This document shows positions 57,336 to 64,000 of a stretch of 64,000 nt of DNA, piece after piece; the first letter of the stretch is position 1, and each line of letters opens with the position of its first letter. This DNA is from Liolophura sinensis (Eukaryota > Mollusca > Polyplacophora > Chitonida > Chitonidae). A program made the translations under genes and the position numbers. Location: positions 10,702,706 to 10,766,705 of the forward strand of contig NC_088296.1 of assembly GCF_032854445.1 (NCBI RefSeq), in the 5' to 3' direction. The notes under the pieces are model-generated. The model searched no databases. It saw only the letters and a list, made by a program, of their open reading frames with translations, and had not been told where the DNA came from.

Positions 57336-60161
57336 TGTTTAGATTTTTCATTAAAAATCATAGCAAAACCTTGCGATGACACGAGACTTATATCACAAAA
57401 GTCATGGTAGTAAACACAAGATATAACAAGCAAACAAACAATTCTTCTTATGCTAGTCGATTGAGGTTTTCGAAGTGAAGAGGCACACACTCCAAAGACC
57501 TTGCCACCAGTGTACGTTCTTTGCCAGCTTGAGTACACATGTACTAGAGTTGCATGTTTATTAAAGTTTATATTGACATTCAATCCTTTTTCCATGGATC
57601 GTAATTTATCATGATATATCCGTATACTCGGACATCATATATTTATGAGACAACGTCTGGAAAACACCTCGTTCCCTATAGCTTTTGTAGGGACAGATTA
57701 TGGTCCATGTCAGCTGGTATAAGGTTCATACAGGGAAAACTACCGACTGTGAATTTTCGCGGAAGCCGAGACTGGCATTCATAGATGAACGACTTATTAT
57801 TCGTTATCCAAGTGAAACCAAACACTGTATCTATATACATATATCCGAAACGAACAGTTCAGTATTAAATTCTGCACTGTATTGACGAAACATATACATT
57901 TATGTAACAATAGTTATCAGCAGGTTGCAGAGATGTGTAAACATATGCATTACATTTACACGAACATATACGCAATAGTATTTTGTTTGACATGTTTGAC
58001 CGACGGCTCCGTGTTCAGCTTGCCATAAAATGACCCGAAGGATGTAAACATATTTTACACCCATCTTTGGAGCTCAGCATGACGTAAATCGTGTAATATT
58101 ATTCAGCCCGGTACCAGTGAGTTTTAGCCAGATGTATCTTATAAAACACAAACATTTTCTCACATCCTGAAATGAATGTACAATCCTCTATTCACAGAGC
58201 TAAATTAATGCACTTTAAGACACGATTTAAGTTGTATGCCTGACTTAAAGACATTGGCTGAAGGAGAGAATGGCAGGTTTCACTTTCTTATGTACATACT
58301 AGTTTTACTAACGTCATTAAACGAGTGTCCATATGTCTGAAGGTAGATATGACATAAATCTATGTTTACCGTCTTGTTTAACTTGAAAAAATGATATACG
58401 AGTTTACTCTTAGCATGTTAGATAGACCGATAAATCTGCCAGACATGACATAGTGACCTCACACTTGGATCCGTCAACTGCTTATTTCCGAACGATATTC
58501 CCGTATATACACACACAAAAAACACACAATAAAGTTGGCAAGACCCTAATTAGATTCCTTGACCTTTACTGATGTCCAGAGGAGCATAGACGGAGTAGAA
58601 ACATATGCGAATCAAACTACAAGTACTTATTATCCAAGTCGATGACGTATATGTAGTGGTTCAGTTGAGTTTTAGCCTATTATTATAAGACCACGCAGTA
58701 TCTGGATTACTTAGAACCATTTTTTCTTGTAGTGTATTAAGCACACATAATCTATGTTTGCGCAGTACTTGTCGGATAGAGCTGAGCTGGTATGATCAAG
58801 GTCAAGAGCTATGTGATGTCATTATCAAGAGCAAGTGTGTGCTCTAAAAGTCATCGTGTACAAATTTGTTCCTCGACAATGAGTCTCTCAACACTCACAA
58901 TTTCCATAAGTTTTTATTAAATATATATATATATATCTTTGTCGGCATGTTCTAACGTGATTTTGAAAGCTCGTGCGTTAAATGTATCACCGGTTTGTAG
59001 ATGGCGCTACGCCTAGTATTTCACACAAACATCCCTGCAACTGACAACTGACAACTGACTGAATAATGCTGAGGAACAATGCCCAATAAACTAAAACCGA
59101 AGTCACACTAAGTTTAATCCAGCCCAGTTTTTAATCCACATATGGGTACTCGTGGTAGGGTCAGATTAGATTTGTCTCGTGATCTTATGTTCATTTGAAA
59201 AAGAAGTTTGCAAGACACTACCCTGAGTATCAATCCGTTGCTGCAACACAATTCCAAACGTACAATTACGGCTTGCAATCTTTGAATTCGATCAGGAGAC
59301 AAACTGAAAAACGCGCGCCTGAAAGCGGCAGGGTTGTATGCAAATGTTCATGTTTCTTCATTGTTTAATGTTTTTATCTCTCAGCGCCATTATGTATTGT
59401 TATTATTTCAAACGGTGACAGCCAAAAGTTTGATTAACTGATATCTAATGTAATTAATGCAATTAAACTATAGATTTATATCCCCTTTTTATCCGGTAAG
59501 GTTTTGAATGAAAAGACTTCACGTGCCCCATACCTGTCAGGCCGTAGGTTGAAGAGCAAGTCGGACAGAAAATAAGGACTGGTCTGGATTTGAAGCTTCA
59601 GAAAGGAAACATTCCACCATGGCTTAGAAGTTGGCAAGGGGCACAATACCTTTTCTCTTAATTTGACAAATCCTTTAAGGAAGCAAAAAACCACAGAAAG
59701 AATAGAAATAATCGAACGGCGTGACAACGTGAGCGCATTAACAATGGATACCCCAGATTTCAGTTTTTGCGATTTTAAAAGCCGTTTATTTCTTTGTTCT
59801 GGTTTCCATATATTTAAGACAGGCGGGTACATCTTTATGTACACTATAAGAAAGCGTCCACAACCAAGTCTACCGTGCCAGGTAATCGGACTAAATGTGT
59901 CTAGAAGTACGCTTTAAATGTTGAAAGAAAGTAGCTAATCGCCTTTATAGATGATTCCTCTAATTACCAGAAGACAGAGGCAGGAGTGTTTCCAGAAACA
60001 CACGGTCCAAGTTTCCAGGCGCAAACAGCCTTTCTTAAACACATTAAAGGGTGGCATTCCCGCCCGTAGACTCCGCCTCTGGTTTTTGCAATTAACGTAA
60101 AATGTGTCTCGCCTGTGAGTTAATTAGGGCCAGTGACTTTCTCTGGGGCCTGCTAAGTTCT
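57336..60161. other. Presumed receptor intron, no gene recognised
   Basis: A 122-codon minus-strand frame at 59476-59844 lacks motifs. A short TA run is at 58919. Confidence 0.45.
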
Positions 60162-60174
60162 TAACGACACGGAG

Positions 60175-60540
60175 TGAGTGAGTGAGTGCTTGGGGTTTAA
60201 CGTCGTACTCAACAATTTTTCAGTCATATGACGACGAAGGAATCATTAGGGTGCATGTACGTGTAATGTGCCTCCTTGATGCAGGACGGATTTCCACCGC
60301 TCTTTTATTTAGTGCTGCTTCACTGAGACGACTTACCGAAGGCAAGTAAGCTGCCTCGCCCGAGCCATTATACTGATACGGGCCAACCAGTCTTTGCACT
60401 ATCCCCTTCATGCTGAACGCCAAGCGAGGAAGTTCCAACTTCCTCTTTTAAAGTCTTAGGTGTGACTCGACCCAGGATTGATCCTGGATCTACCGGTCCC
60501 GAAGCGGACGCTCTACCAACTGTGCTATCCGGGCCGGTCA
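60175..60540 (-). mobile_element. SINE-B, complete reference copy with perfect target-site duplication
   Basis: On the minus strand the head reads GGCCCGGATAGCACAGTTGG then TAGAGCG (A box) and GGATCAATCC (B box); the body ends GAGTACGACGTTAAACCCC and a CACT tail. TAACGACACGGAG is repeated exactly at 60162-60174 and 60541-60553. At 366 bp it is the longest SINE in the window and looks recent. Confidence 0.93.
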
Positions 60541-61748
60541 TAACGACACGGAGCTGATGTAATTAAAATACGGATGGTAAATACAGAGTTTATTTGGAAG
60601 ACAAAACGGATCCTCATAAAAAAATTTAATTACATTGCCATAACGTGTTGAAATGTATGGAAAAATATGAGTTTTTTCTCTACGTGGCAAATTCGAATGT
60701 ATCCCTCACAGATATGAATATTTTAAATTTCAACGCTGCATTGACCGTAGCTGTTTAGGAAACCAACAACTTCGACGTCACGAGTTCGAGAAACCTTGCT
60801 TTACCCTTTTACATTTGGTTGTCGGATTTTTCTTTGCACTGAGTTTCCAAATGGTTCATGTCTGACAATACACAAAATACACAAAAAATGTAAGTCGTAT
60901 GCAGTAGACATTAAGCGAAGGAAGCAAAAAATCAGATCTGTTGATTATCGTTTTGTTTTATTCTGCGAGTCAATCCGTTTGCCCACAGTAATGGATTACA
61001 CCGTTAATTTTACATCTGTCGCTTTAGCCCACTAACGGGATGCCAAAATTCCCAAACCCTATTTGCTCTGATGCCCATGTTTGCTAAAACATACAAGAAT
61101 TACGAAGTTAGTAAAAAATTCCACGAGTAACTATAAACCTACTTAGACAAATGCGAAAATAGACCATGAAATCTGGTATGTGGCATTTGTAAGCTAAATA
61201 TATGATTGTTTTGGTTTAACTAGCTCAGTTGCGTAGAATTTTATTGTTATTTTTGCATATTGGTTATTTTACGCCCTGATGTGTCATAAGTGGACCGGCA
61301 ACGAGTCGGTGCGATTACTAAACACAACTTAAAGGAAGTTGAAAAGATGTTGGCAACCACGTGTATATTGGGCGATTTCAATTTGAATTAAATGTTTTTT
61401 TTTCTATAAAACTGTTTATGGGATAATTCGGGTTAGTTTTGTACATACCTCGCATTTACTTGTTCTGGTTAGGCTTTGTCAGCCGATCTGTCAGTACGAA
61501 CAACGAATTCAGAAAATCTGTCAGTCTCAAAATCAATATATTCATGTCAACATCACAGTACTACTTTGAGACTTAAGCCTTAAGTCACGCTCGAAACGGG
61601 AAAGAAATCAGATTGTGGTTTATACGTTGTTCTGCAGTAAACACGCATTGTACGAATTTTAAACTCTCTAAACCGGAACATTTTAATGTCTGAATGTATT
61701 TGAATTTTCAAAATAAGTCTTAAGATGTTTGATAAATACGGGTCCAGG

Positions 61749-62050
61749 TATTTGCCTTCCTCTCCGTTCGTACATGTCTTTCAGCAATCTGCGGATGATC
61801 GTTTGGTTTTACTTTGTGACAACTTTTTGCATGATGGTATTTTTGAATTTTCGGCCACGACTGCTGCCATAATGTTTATCTGATGATTGCTGCAGAATTT
61901 GCGGCCGAAAGCTGCCAAAATAGTCCTATCTGTTTTGGTTTTAGCTAAACCTCTCCACGGTTGAATATACTCAAGGCTAAGGCCATTAGTTTTGCCCCGG
62001 ATTCCGCCGGTTTCTTCCCACTCCAGTACTGGTCGCTCTCGTTTATCGTG
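61749..62050 (+). mobile_element. SINE-A, old copy split by about 165 bases
   Basis: GCCTTCCTCTCCGTTCGTAC ... CTGCGGATGATCGT (61749-61811) and CCGGTTTCTTCCCACTCCAG ... GGTCGCT (61978-62050) are consecutive SINE-A parts; the sequence between them is unrelated to the SINE. Confidence 0.5.
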
Positions 62051-62928
62051 AACATTGAGTGTGTCACTAAAGCTGAATTGTTTAATAAAGTAGTTTTCCA
62101 GAAATGTTCTACAATTATTTCAAAAATTCTACACCGCTTATCAACAAAATAAATAGCAAACAACCGTTAGTACCTAGCCATTCATTTGATGACGACAATT
62201 TGCCATGTCCTAGCTATCAAGTGTGACGTCAAAAAACCGTGGAGCTCTCCCGTGCCGTTGGTATTAAACAATGTGACAATGCGAAAATACAAACAAAAAC
62301 GCCTGATACTCAACGATCAGCTCTGTTCGGTGTTCAAAGGGCCGATGTTTCTTTTAGTTTGGCGTTCGGTCAGGGCGATGTTCGTGGCCACAAGGGTGGT
62401 GTTTTAGCGGCCCTGCTCGCCCTCGTCCTGCATGGGTGTACGAATTTGGCCTAGCTGAAATTTAGCGAACATCTGATTGATAACAGATCGTTTCATTTAT
62501 ATTTTAGGAAGATATTTTCGTAATAAATCTGACTTTGTTGAGGAAAAGTAATGCAAAGTCAGGATATGTTTCTTAATGCAATTACTCTCCCAGTTCGGTT
62601 TTCTTGCTAGCTTACCCTGACAAGTCTATACTGCAGTATCCTGCCCAATATCTTCGCATTGTGACACAGGCAGATTTTTTTGACATGACAGATAATTCTC
62701 ACGTGACACTTTAAGTGCTATTGATTGGTCAAGTTCATAAATGCTTCTGCAACATGGCTACTCAGAGTGAATTGTTAGTCAGTGCCATATCCCCAATGCT
62801 GAACTCCATCTTCTCGGCTTTTAAAACTTTAAACAATTTTTTTTTACATATTTTTGTGTGATAACTGTGTCCTATATACTTCCTTCCATGTATATCTTGT
62901 GGCAGACTTTGTGTTAAGTCTGTAAAGT

Positions 62929-62970
62929 TTACCTGAGTATGGCGTATAACACCAGTCAAATAAATAAATA
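62929..62970 (+). mobile_element. SINE-A tail fragment
   Basis: CTGAGTATGGCGTATAACAC then CAGTCAAATAAATAAA; only the 3' end remains. Confidence 0.7.
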
Positions 62971-63759
62971 CACCATGTCATGACTTCCGTGTGTGTACCA
63001 TCCTCATCCTGTGCTTTTACTGATAGCATTGCTTGCCCAAAATGGAACAAATCGCTTTTGATCGACGTCAAGACACAGAAATTACTTTTGTGAATGGCCA
63101 GTATATCAGTCTACTCCACGCTTTCTCCGTCAAAGTTACACGTAAGTATGATTTGGAGGGGAATTAAACGCCGATTCGGCAATTCAAGGCGTCGACAAAG
63201 GCGTGGATATTCTCTGACTTTATGGCTTGCAGTGATTTAGTGAGGGTTCTTGCGTATTTCATGCCTTACAACAACGCCTGGCGTGGTTGTAAATTTTGCA
63301 TTCCGCACTGCTCTCTGAAAACATCTGCGAAATGTCAAGATGTATTGAGTCTGTTACCCCCAATTCTTAGAGGATTTGCATGGTTTGAATGTAGTTGATT
63401 AAAGAAGCCGTTTTTCTCGTACACCACACGCACGTTTTTGCTCTAATGACTAAAAGGACCTAGTGTGGTAAGGCGGGGGAATCGGACCCAGTGCACGAAA
63501 ATGTGCACCTCAAGAAGCGAAACTGACTATAGCTGTGAGTAACAGCAACTGACACACTGAAGATTTACAAGATTTTACTTCTTTTTTCAGTTCTATTTTA
63601 CCTGCCTTTTACTGTTATATAACAAGAATGTATTGAAGCAATGTAAATGTCATAAAATCGAAAAATTGGTAGCCCGCTTCAGTCACACTGAAATATCGTT
63701 TTTGCATTAGACACTGTAGAATGGGGAAAAACACTGCACCACAAACGTAACTTCTCAAA

Positions 63760-64000
63760 AATCTTTTCGGTCAAATGACGACGAAGGAATCCTTAGAGTG
63801 CATGTAATGTGCCTCCTTGTTGCAGGACGGACTTCCACCGCTCTTTTATCTAGTGCTGCTTCACTGAGACACCTTAGCCAAGGCAAGTAATCCGCCTCGC
63901 CCGATCCGTTATACTGATACGGGACAACCAGTCGTTGCACTATCCCCTTCATGCTGAATGCTAAGCGGGGAAGTTACAACTTCCTCTTTTAAGGCCTTAG
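63760..64000 (-). mobile_element. SINE-B copy running off the right end
   Basis: It begins TTCGGTCAAATGACGACGAA and is closely similar to 60225-60470. The tail is missing at the left; the head would lie beyond position 64000. Confidence 0.9.

Larger units (their letters stand above)
60554..63759. other. Presumed receptor intron, SINE fragments only
   Basis: Apart from the SINE-A pieces at 61749-62050 and 62929 nothing is recognised. Confidence 0.45.

Noticed and set aside
59476-59844. 122-codon minus-strand frame
   Set aside because: Basic composition but no recognisable domain; a plus-strand frame overlaps it.

Overview
The window looks like intron-rich, gene-poor nuclear DNA from a lophotrochozoan, most likely a mollusc. 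The evidence is a dense set of tRNA-headed SINEs of the kind common in bivalve and gastropod genomes, long TA microsatellites, minisatellites, AT-rich non-coding sequence, and one exon ending at a canonical GT splice donor. Nothing suggests bacterial, organellar or viral DNA. The species call is an inference from repeat types remembered from molluscan genomes.

One convincing protein-coding piece is present: the first coding exon, plus strand, 51195-51972, of a receptor with a natriuretic-peptide-receptor / receptor guanylate cyclase type ligand-binding domain. It has a signal peptide, the family motif GPTCDYAAAPVAR and a phase-1 donor (GTGAGT at 51973). I found no later exon before 64000, so the rest of the gene is in smaller exons I missed or lies beyond the window. 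A much weaker first-exon candidate (TATA box, short signal-peptide-like ORF, donor) is at 6379-6486.

The rest is mobile and tandem DNA. SINE-A (about 265 bp, tRNA-like head, central domain resembling the Nin-DC type, (AAAT)n tail) occurs in about 30 full or partial copies throughout. SINE-B (about 365 bp, different tRNA head, (CACT)n tail) has a complete copy at 60175-60540, a shortened copy at 74-311, a copy running off the right end, and older fragments. SINE-C (a third tRNA head) is at about 3.9 kb and as an inverted pair at 33.3-33.6 kb. SINE-D is a 57-bp tail-only insertion at 13.95 kb. Several copies have 11-13 bp target-site duplications. SINE-A, -B and -D share a very similar 3' end although their heads differ. 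An unclassified dispersed repeat, here family U, has at least ten fragments between 8 and 57 kb.

Coding relics of autonomous elements are a reverse transcriptase fragment with a GIPMG motif (3727-3884), the N-terminal helix-turn-helix end of a DNA transposase cut off by a TA microsatellite (19995-20125), and a doubtful LINE linker fragment (16253-16474). Tandem arrays are a 27-bp minisatellite with higher-order structure (9861-10529), a 40-bp array (45686-46265), a 32-bp array (52857-53335), a 52-bp array (14178-14405), a roughly 20-bp array (44030-44240) and three TA microsatellites.

I see no operon, CRISPR array, rRNA or clear functional tRNA gene, and no evidence of a new multi-gene system. 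The most useful observations are the receptor exon, the SINE tail homology and insertion footprints, family U, and the higher-order minisatellite.
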